Positions 1-7,339 of a DNA stretch of 42,436 nt are shown piece after piece. Made by a program: the position numbers and the translations under genes. The notes under the pieces were generated by a model. The model was not told where the DNA came from, did not search any database, and saw only the letters and a list, made by a program, of their open reading frames with translations. The stretch's first letter is position 1; each line of letters begins with the position of its first letter. The DNA comes from an uncultured Collinsella sp. (GTDB taxonomy: Bacteria; Actinomycetota; Coriobacteriia; Coriobacteriales; Coriobacteriaceae), in contig UQPI01000017.1 in NCBI GenBank assembly GCA_900542945.1, positions 1-42,436 of the forward strand, in the 5' to 3' direction.

Positions 1-10
1 CTTCCGATCT
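1..10. other. Probable residual sequencing adapter
   Basis: The first ten bases, CTTCCGATCT, equal the last ten bases of the common Illumina adapter (established knowledge). The comEC reading frame continues through them without a stop, so the frame alone does not expose them. Position 1 is most likely a contig end with untrimmed adapter, and the first three or four codons of the partial gene should not be trusted. Confidence 0.75.
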
Positions 11-464
11 TCGGCAGGTGCGCCGTGGGGATACGGTCGATATCGGCTCATTTTGCGCCCGCGTGATGTGGCCATTCGAGTCCGTGGATGGCGAGGGAAA
101 TGAGGATTCGCTTGTCTTGCTGCTCTCTTATGTTCAGGAAGGCAAGGGCCTGCGTATGCTCCTCACCGGTGATGCCGAGCTCGACCAAGAACGGGAATTC
201 GTGCAGGAGGTGGGGGATATCGACGTCCTTAAACTTGGGCATCACGGCTCTAAGGTTTCAGTCGATGGTGAGTTGCTGGACGTCCTGAAGCCCGAGCTTT
301 CCCTCGCGAGCGCGGGCGTGGGGAATCGATACGGCCATCCGTCCGATGCCTGCATCGATGCCGTTAAGGAAGCGGGCGGTGTGTTCGCGTGCACTATCGA
401 ACACGGCGACATTACCGTCACGCCGACTGCGAATGGCTTTGCGATGCGATGCCAGCGACCGTGA
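1..464 (+). CDS. comEC: ComEC/Rec2 competence protein, C-terminal metallo-beta-lactamase part (5' truncated)
   Basis: This is the 3' end of a large gene cut by the window edge. The visible 150 or so residues match the end of the metallo-beta-lactamase-like domain that follows the membrane channel of ComEC, the protein that passes single-stranded DNA into the cell in natural transformation. Seen: LLTGDAE, then LKLGHHGSK, then a GNRYGHPSD segment and a closing G-D-I-T strand, which is the usual order in this domain. The GHHGS block is the family hallmark. The gene sits directly upstream of holA, the common order in Gram-positive genomes (comEC-holA-rpsT), which supports the call. Reading starts in frame at base 3, but the first codons overlap the suspected adapter. 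The transmembrane part is outside the window, so it cannot be judged whether the gene is intact. Confidence 0.85.
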   Translation, partial: SDLRQVRRGDTVDIGSFCARVMWPFESVDGEGNEDSLVLLLSYVQEGKGLRMLLTGDAELDQEREFVQEVGDIDVLKLGHHGSKVSVDGELLDVLKPELSLASAGVGNRYGHPSDACIDAVKEAGGVFACTIEHGDITVTPTANGFAMRCQRP

Positions 465-472
465 CGACGTCG

Positions 473-502
473 TTGGCGTGTGGTGGGCCCCTGGGCTAGA
501 AT
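473..502 (+). promoter_or_regulatory. Putative sigma-A promoter for holA
   Basis: TTGGCG at 473-478 and TAGAAT at 497-502 are separated by 18 bases. The -10 is preceded by GGGC, similar to other start regions in this window. It lies just after the comEC stop and about 40 bases before the holA start. This is a sequence match only. Confidence 0.4.
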
Positions 503-542
503 GGCACGGAACGAATACGAAGGCCTGCGGGAGGGGAGCGCA

Positions 543-1505
543 ATGTCCGAAACCGGTCTGCTGCCGGCATATCTGATCGTCGGTACCGACGGAGTCAAGC
601 GCGATCACGCCGTCTCGCGTATGAAAGCGCGTCTGGAAAAGTCGGGTATGGTCGAGTTCAACCTCGACGAGCGCGATATGACCAAAGACCCCGATATCGA
701 GTCGATTATCGGATCGCTCAACACCTTTCCCATGGGCAGCGAGTTTCGCCTGGTAATCCTTGATGGCTGTTCAAAGCTCGCCAAGGCGGTCTCGGAGCCG
801 CTCGTTGAGTATCTGGCGAGTCCCAGCCCCACAACGGTCTGCCTCATCATCGCCGACTCGCTTGCCAAGAACACTCGCCTGTATAAGGCGATCGCCAAGA
901 TCGACAAGAAGGCCGTGATCGATTGCTCCGGCACCAAGCGCTGGGAGCTACCGCGCCGTGTTCAGCAGATGGCGACGCAGCGCGGTAAGTCGATTTCGAC
1001 GGCGGCCGCCGAGGAGCTCGTCTCGCGTTCGGGCGAAAACACGCGCATGCTCGATAACGACTTGGCTAAGCTTGCCCAAATGGTTGAGGTGCCTCAGATT
1101 GAGCTTGCCGATGTGGAACGCTGGATCGTGCGCACGGCCGAAGTCCAGCCCTGGGACTTTCTCAATGCGGTTTCGGCCCGTGACATGCGCCGTTCGCTCG
1201 AGCTCTTCAATCTATTGCCCGCCAAGAGCTACGTGTGGACTTACACATTGCTGTGTGGCCGCATCCGCGAGCTAATCGTCGCCAAGGCGCTCGATGCGCG
1301 TGGACAGGGTCGTGAGCTGGCCGCAACGCTCAAGCTTCAGTCCTGGCAGGTCAAGAATCACCTGACCTGGGCACGTCGCTTTTCGATGGCAGAGCTCGTC
1401 GCAGCGCTCGAGGGCGCGGTCGATGTGGAGCTCGCGCTCAAGGGTTCGGCCGATTCTCAGACCGCGCTTTTGCTCTGGATTACGAACATCTTGAGAAAAT
1501 CGTGA
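543..1505 (+). CDS. holA: DNA polymerase III subunit delta
   Basis: The product is about 320 residues, normal for the delta subunit, which opens the sliding clamp as part of the clamp loader. The N-terminus (PAYLIVGTDGVKRDHAVSRM) is the usual delta start with a degenerate nucleotide-binding fold, followed by the FNLDERD and LNTFPMGSEFRLVIL segments typical of HolA. The C-terminal third carries the helical FLNAVSARD region and the LLLWITNILR ending. I chose ATG 543 because GGGAGGGG precedes it at a good distance. The open frame reaches back to a GTG at 480, but that lies upstream of the likely promoter -10. The position between comEC and rpsT is conserved in Gram-positive bacteria. Nothing looks broken. 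Confidence 0.9.
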   Translation: MSETGLLPAYLIVGTDGVKRDHAVSRMKARLEKSGMVEFNLDERDMTKDPDIESIIGSLNTFPMGSEFRLVILDGCSKLAKAVSEPLVEYLASPSPTTVCLIIADSLAKNTRLYKAIAKIDKKAVIDCSGTKRWELPRRVQQMATQRGKSISTAAAEELVSRSGENTRMLDNDLAKLAQMVEVPQIELADVERWIVRTAEVQPWDFLNAVSARDMRRSLELFNLLPAKSYVWTYTLLCGRIRELIVAKALDARGQGRELAATLKLQSWQVKNHLTWARRFSMAELVAALEGAVDVELALKGSADSQTALLLWITNILRKS

Positions 1506-1557
1506 TGATACCTGCCTATTTGACAAATTCGTTCTATCCCTTTGAGAAGGAGCGTGC

Positions 1558-1611
1558 TATAGTAGGCGCTTGCATGACCTCACCGTGTCTCAGAGGTGTC
1601 ATACATTTTTT
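1558..1611 (+). promoter_or_regulatory. rpsT start region: -10 box plus terminator-like leader hairpin
   Basis: TATAGT at 1558-1563 is a good -10 box, though no clear -35 lies at the right distance; a perfect TTGACA at 1520-1525 is too far upstream. Eleven bases downstream, TGACCTC (1575-1581) can pair with GAGGTGTCA (1593-1601) with a small bulge, followed by six T at 1606-1611. Hairpin plus T-run lies between the -10 and the rpsT ribosome binding site, so it could end holA read-through or attenuate rpsT. S20 is known to control its own synthesis in E. coli; a role here is inference. Confidence 0.4.
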
Positions 1612-1638
1612 GCAAGGAACTCGAAAGGAACTCCAGAA

Positions 1639-1905
1639 GTGGCAAACATCAAGTCTCAGAAGAAGCGTATCCGCACCAATGAGGCAGCTCGCATGCGTAA
1701 CAAGGCTGTCAAGTCCGAGCTCAAGACGCTGACCAAGCACGTCCAGTCCGCCGTCGCCGAGGGCGACGCCGAGAAGGCCCAGGCTGCCCTCAAGACCGTC
1801 ACCAAGCGTCTCGACATGGCTGCCGCCAAGCATGTTATCCACAAGAACCAGGCTTCCAACCGCAAGTCCGGTCTTGCCAAGCTCGTGAACAGCATCAACG
1901 CCTAA
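1639..1905 (+). CDS. rpsT: 30S ribosomal protein S20
   Basis: An 88-residue lysine/arginine/alanine-rich protein beginning (M)ANIKSQKKRIRTNEAAR, the family signature of S20, which binds the 5' domain of 16S rRNA in the small subunit. The start is GTG at 1639, with AAAGGA about ten bases upstream; the frame is open further upstream but the added residues do not match S20. The composition and the ending SGLAKLVNSINA are normal. The gene is single, with its own -10-like box before it and a strong terminator after it. Confidence 0.97.
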   Translation: MANIKSQKKRIRTNEAARMRNKAVKSELKTLTKHVQSAVAEGDAEKAQAALKTVTKRLDMAAAKHVIHKNQASNRKSGLAKLVNSINA

Positions 1906-1940
1906 GTTGTAAATTTCACACCACACAGATTACGCGCATA

Positions 1941-1976
1941 AATGGAGCCCGTTTTATGGAACAGGCTCCATTTTTT
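1941..1976 (+). terminator. Rho-independent terminator after rpsT
   Basis: AATGGAGCC (1941-1949) pairs perfectly with GGCTCCATT (1964-1972), and GTT/AAC pairing is possible inside the loop. A T-run covers 1971-1976. It lies 35 bases after the rpsT stop and just before the lepA start region. Confidence 0.9.
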
Positions 1977-1985
1977 GTACCGCTC

Positions 1986-1994
1986 GGGTAAGAT
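1986..1994 (+). promoter_or_regulatory. Extended -10 of lepA (GGGTAAGAT)
   Basis: GGGTAAGAT is preceded by CGCTC. The same CGCTCGGGTA string precedes dnaJ at 6100-6108. Transcription from this box would begin about seven bases downstream, at or next to the lepA ATG at 2002. No clear -35 is visible. Confidence 0.5.
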
Positions 1995-2001
1995 AGTCCG
2001 C

Positions 2002-3813
2002 ATGAATACTTCAATTGACATTTCCCACATCCGCAACTTCTCGATTGTTGCGCACATCGACCATGGCAAGTCCACGATCAGTGACCGCATCCTCGAGCTC
2101 ACCCATACCGTCGACGAGCGCGACATGGAGTCGCAGCTGCTCGACACCATGGATATCGAGCGCGAGCGCGGCATTACGATCAAGTCCAATGCCGTTCGCG
2201 TGTCCTATGACGCCGACGATGGCGAGACGTATCAGTTCAATCTGATCGATACGCCGGGCCACGTGGACTTTACCTACGAGGTCTCGCGCTCGCTGGCAGC
2301 CTGTGAGGGCGCGGTGCTCGTTGTCGACGCCACGCAGGGCGTCGAGGCGCAGACCGTCTCCAACGCGACGCTCGCCATGAACGCCAATCTGGACATTGTG
2401 CCGGCCATCAACAAGATCGACCTGCCCTCTGCCCATCCCGATGAGGTTAAGACCGAGATCGAGGATGACCTGGCGATTCCTGCCGATGATGCCGTGTGTG
2501 TCTCGGGCAAGACCGGCGAGGGCATCCATGATCTGCTGGAGTCCATTGTCTTTTTGATCTCTCCGCCCAAGGGCGATGCGAACGCGCCGCTCAAGGCACT
2601 CATTCTGGATTCGTACTTCGACGAGTATCGTGGCGTCGTCGCCACGGTGCGCGTCTTTGACGGCTCCATCAAAAAGGGCGATACCCTGCGCATGATGCAG
2701 GCAGAGGGCGACTTTTTGGTCGACGGCGTGGGTGTCAAGCGTCCTGCCGAGACCCCGGTTGACGCGCTGACGGTTGGCGAGGTCGGCTATGTGGTCACGG
2801 GCCTGAAGGACCCCGAGGCCGTTCGCGTGGGCGACACCCTTACCTGGGCGTCGAACCCCTGCCCCGAGCCGCTTCCGGGTTACCGCGAGGCCAAGCCCAT
2901 GGTCTATACGGGCCTGTTCCCAATCGATAACAAGGACTACGAGAACCTGCGTGACGCGCTCGATAAGCTGCACGTTAACGACCCATCGTTGGTGTGGGAG
3001 CCCGAGACCTCGGTGGCGCTCGGCTTTGGCTTCCGCGTGGGCTTCTTGGGCCTGCTACACATGGAAGTCGTCAAGGAACGCCTGGAGCGCGAATTCAACC
3101 TGGACCTCATTGCCACGAGCCCCTCGGTCGACTATCACGTCTACAAGACCGACGGCGAGATGATCGATGTCCGCAGTCCGCAGGACCTTCCCGAGGCCAC
3201 GCGCATCGAGCGTATCGAGGAACCCTACCTCAAGGCAAAGATCATCTGCCCGCCTGAGTACACGGGTGCCGTCATGCAGCTCGCCATCGAGCACCGCGGC
3301 GTCACGACCGACATGATCCACCTCACGAGCAAATCGGTCGAGATGCGCTTCGATATGCCGCTCGCCGAGCTCATCTTGGACTTCTTTGACCAGCTCAAGA
3401 GCCGTACCAAGGGTTATGCCTCGCTCGACTACGAGTTCAACGAGTACCGTCCATCCGAGCTCGTTAAGCTCGATATTTTGCTTTCGGGCGATGAGGTGGA
3501 CGCGCTGTCGTTTATCGTCCACAAGGACAAGGCCTATGGCCTGGCCCGTGGCCTGTGCGACAAGCTTAAGGAGATCATCCCGCGTCAGCTGTTCGAGGTG
3601 CCTATCCAGGGCGCCATCGGCAACAAGATCATTGCCCGCTCCACCGTCAAGGCACGCCGCAAGGACGTTCTGGCTAAGTGCTATGGCGGCGATATCTCGC
3701 GTAAGCGCAAGCTGCTCGAGAAGCAAAAAGAGGGCAAGAAGCGTATGAAGGCCATCGGCTCGGTCGAGGTCCCGCAGGAGGCCTTTATGGCGATTCTCAA
3801 GGTGGACGAGTAG
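2002..3813 (+). CDS. lepA: Elongation factor 4 (LepA), ribosome-associated GTPase
   Basis: A 603-residue translational GTPase of normal LepA length. Seen: G1 AHIDHGKST (about residues 17-25), the REGITI-type switch (ERERGITIKS), G3 DTPGH (83-87), G4 NKID (137-140), and the LepA-specific C-terminal region ending RKKLLEKQKEGKKRMK-like (positions 3700-3750). The family acts on the ribosome during initiation and biogenesis. ATG 2002 is chosen because the protein then begins at the conserved IRNFSIVAHIDHG; the upstream ATG at 1942 is inside the rpsT terminator. No convincing Shine-Dalgarno sequence precedes ATG 2002, and a -10 box ends only seven bases before it, so the mRNA may be leaderless. The next gene, dusB, starts four bases after the stop. 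Confidence 0.96.
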   Translation: MNTSIDISHIRNFSIVAHIDHGKSTISDRILELTHTVDERDMESQLLDTMDIERERGITIKSNAVRVSYDADDGETYQFNLIDTPGHVDFTYEVSRSLAACEGAVLVVDATQGVEAQTVSNATLAMNANLDIVPAINKIDLPSAHPDEVKTEIEDDLAIPADDAVCVSGKTGEGIHDLLESIVFLISPPKGDANAPLKALILDSYFDEYRGVVATVRVFDGSIKKGDTLRMMQAEGDFLVDGVGVKRPAETPVDALTVGEVGYVVTGLKDPEAVRVGDTLTWASNPCPEPLPGYREAKPMVYTGLFPIDNKDYENLRDALDKLHVNDPSLVWEPETSVALGFGFRVGFLGLLHMEVVKERLEREFNLDLIATSPSVDYHVYKTDGEMIDVRSPQDLPEATRIERIEEPYLKAKIICPPEYTGAVMQLAIEHRGVTTDMIHLTSKSVEMRFDMPLAELILDFFDQLKSRTKGYASLDYEFNEYRPSELVKLDILLSGDEVDALSFIVHKDKAYGLARGLCDKLKEIIPRQLFEVPIQGAIGNKIIARSTVKARRKDVLAKCYGGDISRKRKLLEKQKEGKKRMKAIGSVEVPQEAFMAILKVDE

Positions 3814-3817
3814 GTCC

Positions 3818-4861
3818 ATGGCGCTTTCTGAATACAGTACGCGGCTGCTGGGTGCCTATACCGAGCAGCCGTTCCTCATGGCTCCTATGGCGGGCGTGAC
3901 CGACCCTGCCTATCGCATCATGTGTCGCCGCCGCGGTGCCAATCTTGCCTATAGCGAGATGGTGAGCGTGGCGGGCCTTGCCTATGCCAGCAACAAAACG
4001 TGGCGTCTGGTGCTGCCGGCCGACGAGGAGCAGCAGATTTGCGTGCAGCTCTTTGGCTCCAAGCCCGAGCAGTTTGCGAGTGCCGTCGCCGCCGTCGAGG
4101 ATCGTGTTGGCGATCGCCTGTCGCTCATCGATATCAATATGGCATGTCCCGCCCGCAAGGTCGTCACCAAGGGCGAGGGCTCGGCGCTCATGCGCACGCC
4201 CGATTTGGCCGAGAAGATCGTCGAGGCGGCGGTGGGCGCGGCGCATGTGCCCGTGACCGTGAAGATCCGCAAGGGCTTTTATGCCGAGGACCGTAATGCC
4301 GCGACATTTGCCCAGATGCTCGAAGGCGCCGGTGCCGCCGCGGTGGCGGTACATGGCCGCTGTGCCACGCAGCTCTACACCGGCCAGGCCGATTGGTCGG
4401 TCGTCGATGAGGTCGCAGATGCCGTTGAGATTCCCGTGATCGGTTCGGGTGATGTGTTCACCGCCGAGGATGCCGCGGAGCATCTGCGAAACTCGGGTGC
4501 CAGCGCGGTGTTTATCGCGCGCGGCATCTACGGGAACCCGTGGGTGTTTGGCGATGCTCGCGCCCTTGCGCTCGATGGCACACCGGTGCCGGCGCGCAGC
4601 TCTGTCGAGCGCCTGGACGCCCTGCGTGAGCACCTAACGCTGACGCATGAGCTCCTGCCGCTCATGTCGCGTGCCCGTACGTACGCAAGCTGGTACTTAA
4701 AAGGCATGCCCCATGCCGCCGCTTGGCGTGCCCATGTGGTGCGCTGCTCCACGTATGAGGAGTTTATGGCGCTGGTCGATGAGATCGAGCGTGATGTGGT
4801 GGCCTGCGAGGCTGCCCTTGCCGCCGGCGAATCGGTGCCCCCTCATCCGCTGGAGGCTTAA
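3818..4861 (+). CDS. dusB: tRNA-dihydrouridine synthase (DusB type)
   Basis: A 347-residue flavoenzyme that reduces uridines in the tRNA D-loop using FMN and NADPH. Seen: the FMN-barrel start FLMAPMAGVTDPAYR (about residues 19-32), SEMVS, then DINMACPARKVV, whose Cys110 matches the catalytic cysteine of the family, KIRKGF, AVHGRCATQLYTG, and the phosphate-binding GSGDVFTAEDA. It starts four bases after the lepA stop with GGTGG in the end of lepA as a possible binding site, and is followed two bases later by hemW, so the three are probably co-transcribed. The subgroup call DusB rests on the central motifs and is less certain than the family. Confidence 0.93.
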   Translation: MALSEYSTRLLGAYTEQPFLMAPMAGVTDPAYRIMCRRRGANLAYSEMVSVAGLAYASNKTWRLVLPADEEQQICVQLFGSKPEQFASAVAAVEDRVGDRLSLIDINMACPARKVVTKGEGSALMRTPDLAEKIVEAAVGAAHVPVTVKIRKGFYAEDRNAATFAQMLEGAGAAAVAVHGRCATQLYTGQADWSVVDEVADAVEIPVIGSGDVFTAEDAAEHLRNSGASAVFIARGIYGNPWVFGDARALALDGTPVPARSSVERLDALREHLTLTHELLPLMSRARTYASWYLKGMPHAAAWRAHVVRCSTYEEFMALVDEIERDVVACEAALAAGESVPPHPLEA

Positions 4862-4863
4862 GG

Positions 4864-6096
4864 GTGGCCGTTACCGCGCTGTACGTGCACGTGCCGTTCT
4901 GTGCCCTAAAGTGCCGCTACTGCGACTTCGACTCGCGCAGCTTTGCTTCGTGTGATTTGGATGCCGCGCTCGATTCCTATTTTGAGCAGTTGTACGCGCG
5001 CCTCGATGCTTTTGGCAAGGCTGGGGCCCTCGACCAGATCCGCACCGTCTATGTTGGCGGCGGCACGCCGTCGCTGGCGGGGGAGCGCCTGGTGGAGCTG
5101 GCGCGGCGTATTCGTGCGTGGTGCGCCCCCGTTGAGTTTACCTGCGAGGCCAATCCCGAGTCGCTGACCGTCGAGCTTGCCACTGCGCTTGCCAAGGTTG
5201 GTGTCACACGCGTTTCTCTGGGCGTGCAAACGCTCGATAACACCGAACTTGCTGCCATCGGCCGCATTCACGATGCCGATCGGGCGCTCGCTGCCATCGC
5301 GACGGTCAAGGACGCTGGGCTTGACGTGTCGTGCGACCTTATGTGCGGACTTCCCGGGCAGACCGCAGCGAGTTGGAAGCGTACGCTCGAGGGCGTGCTG
5401 GCGGCGGTTCCGCATCATGTGTCGGTTTACCCGCTCACGCTCGAGGTGGGGACGCCCCTCTATCGCATGGCGTGCCGTGACGAGTCGCTCGAGCCCGACG
5501 AGGATTTTCAGGCCGCCTGCATGGACGTGGCGCGCGAGCTCCTGGGTGCCGCCGGCTATCACCCGTATGAGGTGGCGAGCTACGCGCTCGACGGCCATGA
5601 ATGCGCCCATAACATTGCCTACTGGACCGGACGGGGCTACCTGGGCCTGGGCCGTTCTGCCGCCGCTATGCTTGATACTGGGGATTTCGACCGTCTTGCA
5701 GGTTTGTTCCCCGGCGTGTCTGCTCGAGGCGACGCGTACCGTGTGCGTTTGGTTCAGCGCGACGATGACGCGACGTCGTTTGAGGCCGAATACCTGTCGC
5801 AGCGAGAGGCTTCTGCCGAAGACCTGATGCTCGCCTGTCGCATGACGCGCGGTATTGCGTCCGATCTGTTGGTTCGTGCGACTTGCGTCATCCCAACGGG
5901 CGAGCTGGCAGCTGCCTGCGATCGCGCGCTCGAATTGGGTCTTGCCACTTGGGTGCCCGAGACGCTCGGGGTCCATGAGGGGCCCTTCACTTCGGCAGAT
6001 GTCGTCGCGGGCCATGTTCGAGCTCGTTTAGCACCGACACACTTGGGCTGGCTCGATGGAAATGTGCTGTTCGAGCTGTTTTGGGGTCTAGCTTAG
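4864..6096 (+). CDS. hemW: Radical SAM heme chaperone HemW (coproporphyrinogen III oxidase-like)
   Basis: A 410-residue radical SAM protein. The cluster motif is CALKCRYC (Cys13, 17, 20), the CX3CX2C form with a CDF continuation typical of the HemN/HemW group. It also has VGGGTPS, FTCEANPES, RVSLGVQT, and HNIAYWTGRGYLGLGRSA, the HNxxYW block found in HemW. HemW proteins bind heme and deliver it to acceptors rather than oxidising coproporphyrinogen; no other heme gene is in the window, so which role it plays here is open. Start GTG 4864 follows the dusB stop by two bases, with GGAGG inside the end of dusB. The order lepA-hemW-dnaJ is conserved in Gram-positive bacteria. Confidence 0.9.
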   Translation: MAVTALYVHVPFCALKCRYCDFDSRSFASCDLDAALDSYFEQLYARLDAFGKAGALDQIRTVYVGGGTPSLAGERLVELARRIRAWCAPVEFTCEANPESLTVELATALAKVGVTRVSLGVQTLDNTELAAIGRIHDADRALAAIATVKDAGLDVSCDLMCGLPGQTAASWKRTLEGVLAAVPHHVSVYPLTLEVGTPLYRMACRDESLEPDEDFQAACMDVARELLGAAGYHPYEVASYALDGHECAHNIAYWTGRGYLGLGRSAAAMLDTGDFDRLAGLFPGVSARGDAYRVRLVQRDDDATSFEAEYLSQREASAEDLMLACRMTRGIASDLLVRATCVIPTGELAAACDRALELGLATWVPETLGVHEGPFTSADVVAGHVRARLAPTHLGWLDGNVLFELFWGLA

Positions 6097-6103
6097 GCCG
6101 CTC

Positions 6104-6112
6104 GGGTAGAAT
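6104..6112 (+). promoter_or_regulatory. Extended -10 of dnaJ (GGGTAGAAT)
   Basis: GGGTAGAAT sits just after the hemW stop and is preceded by CGCTC, as at lepA. TTGGGG at 6081-6086 is 20 bases upstream, a long spacer, so the -35 is weak. It lies about 40 bases before the dnaJ ATG. Confidence 0.5.
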
Positions 6113-6154
6113 TACCGCAATATAAACGCTGCTGTGAGCAGGAGGTTGCCGCGC

Positions 6155-7258
6155 ATGGCGACGATGAACGAAAAAGATTACTACGAGATTCTGGGTGTCT
6201 CCAAGGACGCCACCTCGCGTGATATTCAAAAGGCCTTCCAGCAAAAGGCCCGCAAGCTCCATCCGGACGTCAACAAAGAGCCGGGTGCCGAGGAAAAGTT
6301 TAAAGAGGTTTCCGAGGCCTACGCCGTGCTTTCGGATGAGCAAAAACGTGCGCGCTACGACGCCATGCGTTCTGGTAATCCCTTCGCCGGTGCTCCTACG
6401 GCTTCGCCCTATGGCGGCGGCTACGCCGGCAGCGCGGGCTATGGCAATCCCTTTGAGGGCGGCTTTCCTTTTGGCGGTGCCTGGGGCCAGCAGCGTCGTG
6501 GGCAGGCTGCCTACAATCCCGAGAACGGCGCCAACGTGGTCGTCGATATCAAGCTTGACGCCAAGGAGGCCAAGGGCGGTGCCCGCAAGACCGTCCGCTA
6601 TACGCGCTTCGATACCTGTGGCCACTGTGGCGGCTCGGGCTCTGTTTCGTCCGAGCATGCACATACCTGTCCGAGCTGCGGTGGTCGCGGCCACATCGAC
6701 GTCGACCTGTCCTTCCTGTTTGGCGCCGGCACGTTCCAGTCGGTCTGCCCCGAGTGCGGCGGTTCCGGTAAGGTTGTCGCCGACCCCTGCCCCGATTGCG
6801 GTGGTAGCGGGCGGACCCGTGTGACCTCCGAGCAGGCGATTGAGTTTCCTGCCGGCACGCACGATGGCGATGAGGTCCGCATTGGCGGCATGGGTCATGC
6901 CGGCACCAACGGTGCCTCGGGTGGCGATCTGGTCGGCCGCGCCCATGTTGAGGCCGAGCGCTTGGAAGGCAAAGCTCGTACTGGCTTTTACCTGATGGGC
7001 ATTGTGGCGCCGTTTTTGGTGCTGTCGGCCATCTCGGGCGTGTTCTCGGCCTTTGCCGTGATGTGCTTTATTCCATTTACCATGGGCCTGTTCATGGTGC
7101 TTTCGGACGGTGTGCTTCATCGCAGTCTGCTGTGGTGGAAGCGCGGTGCGATGCAGTTTGCCAATGGATTTGCCAACGGTTTTATGTTCGCGCTCGTTTC
7201 GGTTTGGTTCGCGAGCTGCTCGCAGCGGGCCGTGCTTTCGCCGTACGGAATTCAATAA
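6155..7258 (+). CDS. DnaJ-like chaperone with a hydrophobic, probably membrane-embedded C-terminus
   Basis: A 367-residue J-domain protein. Seen: J domain with HPD at 36-38, a Gly/Phe-rich stretch (about 73-120), four zinc-binding CxxCxGxG repeats (155-219), and the start of the C-terminal substrate domain (EFPAGTHDGDEVRIGGMG, about 230-247). After GRAHVEAERLEGK the usual second C-terminal domain and dimerisation region are missing. Instead there are hydrophobic segments at roughly 279-318 (long enough for two spans) and 338-354. The frame is intact, so this is a fusion or replacement rather than a frameshift. J proteins stimulate the ATPase of DnaK; this one probably does so at the membrane (inference). 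Start ATG 6155 has AGGAGG nine bases upstream. A complete DnaJ follows directly, so this copy need not carry the general chaperone function. Confidence 0.85.
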   Translation: MATMNEKDYYEILGVSKDATSRDIQKAFQQKARKLHPDVNKEPGAEEKFKEVSEAYAVLSDEQKRARYDAMRSGNPFAGAPTASPYGGGYAGSAGYGNPFEGGFPFGGAWGQQRRGQAAYNPENGANVVVDIKLDAKEAKGGARKTVRYTRFDTCGHCGGSGSVSSEHAHTCPSCGGRGHIDVDLSFLFGAGTFQSVCPECGGSGKVVADPCPDCGGSGRTRVTSEQAIEFPAGTHDGDEVRIGGMGHAGTNGASGGDLVGRAHVEAERLEGKARTGFYLMGIVAPFLVLSAISGVFSAFAVMCFIPFTMGLFMVLSDGVLHRSLLWWKRGAMQFANGFANGFMFALVSVWFASCSQRAVLSPYGIQ

Positions 7259-7273
7259 CATCAAACCCTCTGT

Positions 7274-7300
7274 TTGCGCCCGGCCCAGCTTGGGTATAGG
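7274..7300 (+). promoter_or_regulatory. Putative promoter of the second dnaJ
   Basis: TTGCGC (7274-7279) and TATAGG (7295-7300) are 15 bases apart, and the -10 is preceded by TGGG, giving GGGTATAGG. It lies between the two dnaJ genes, about 40 bases before the second start. Confidence 0.35.
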
Positions 7301-7339
7301 ACGCACTGTGACAATAATGAAAGTTGGAAGGATTCGGTC

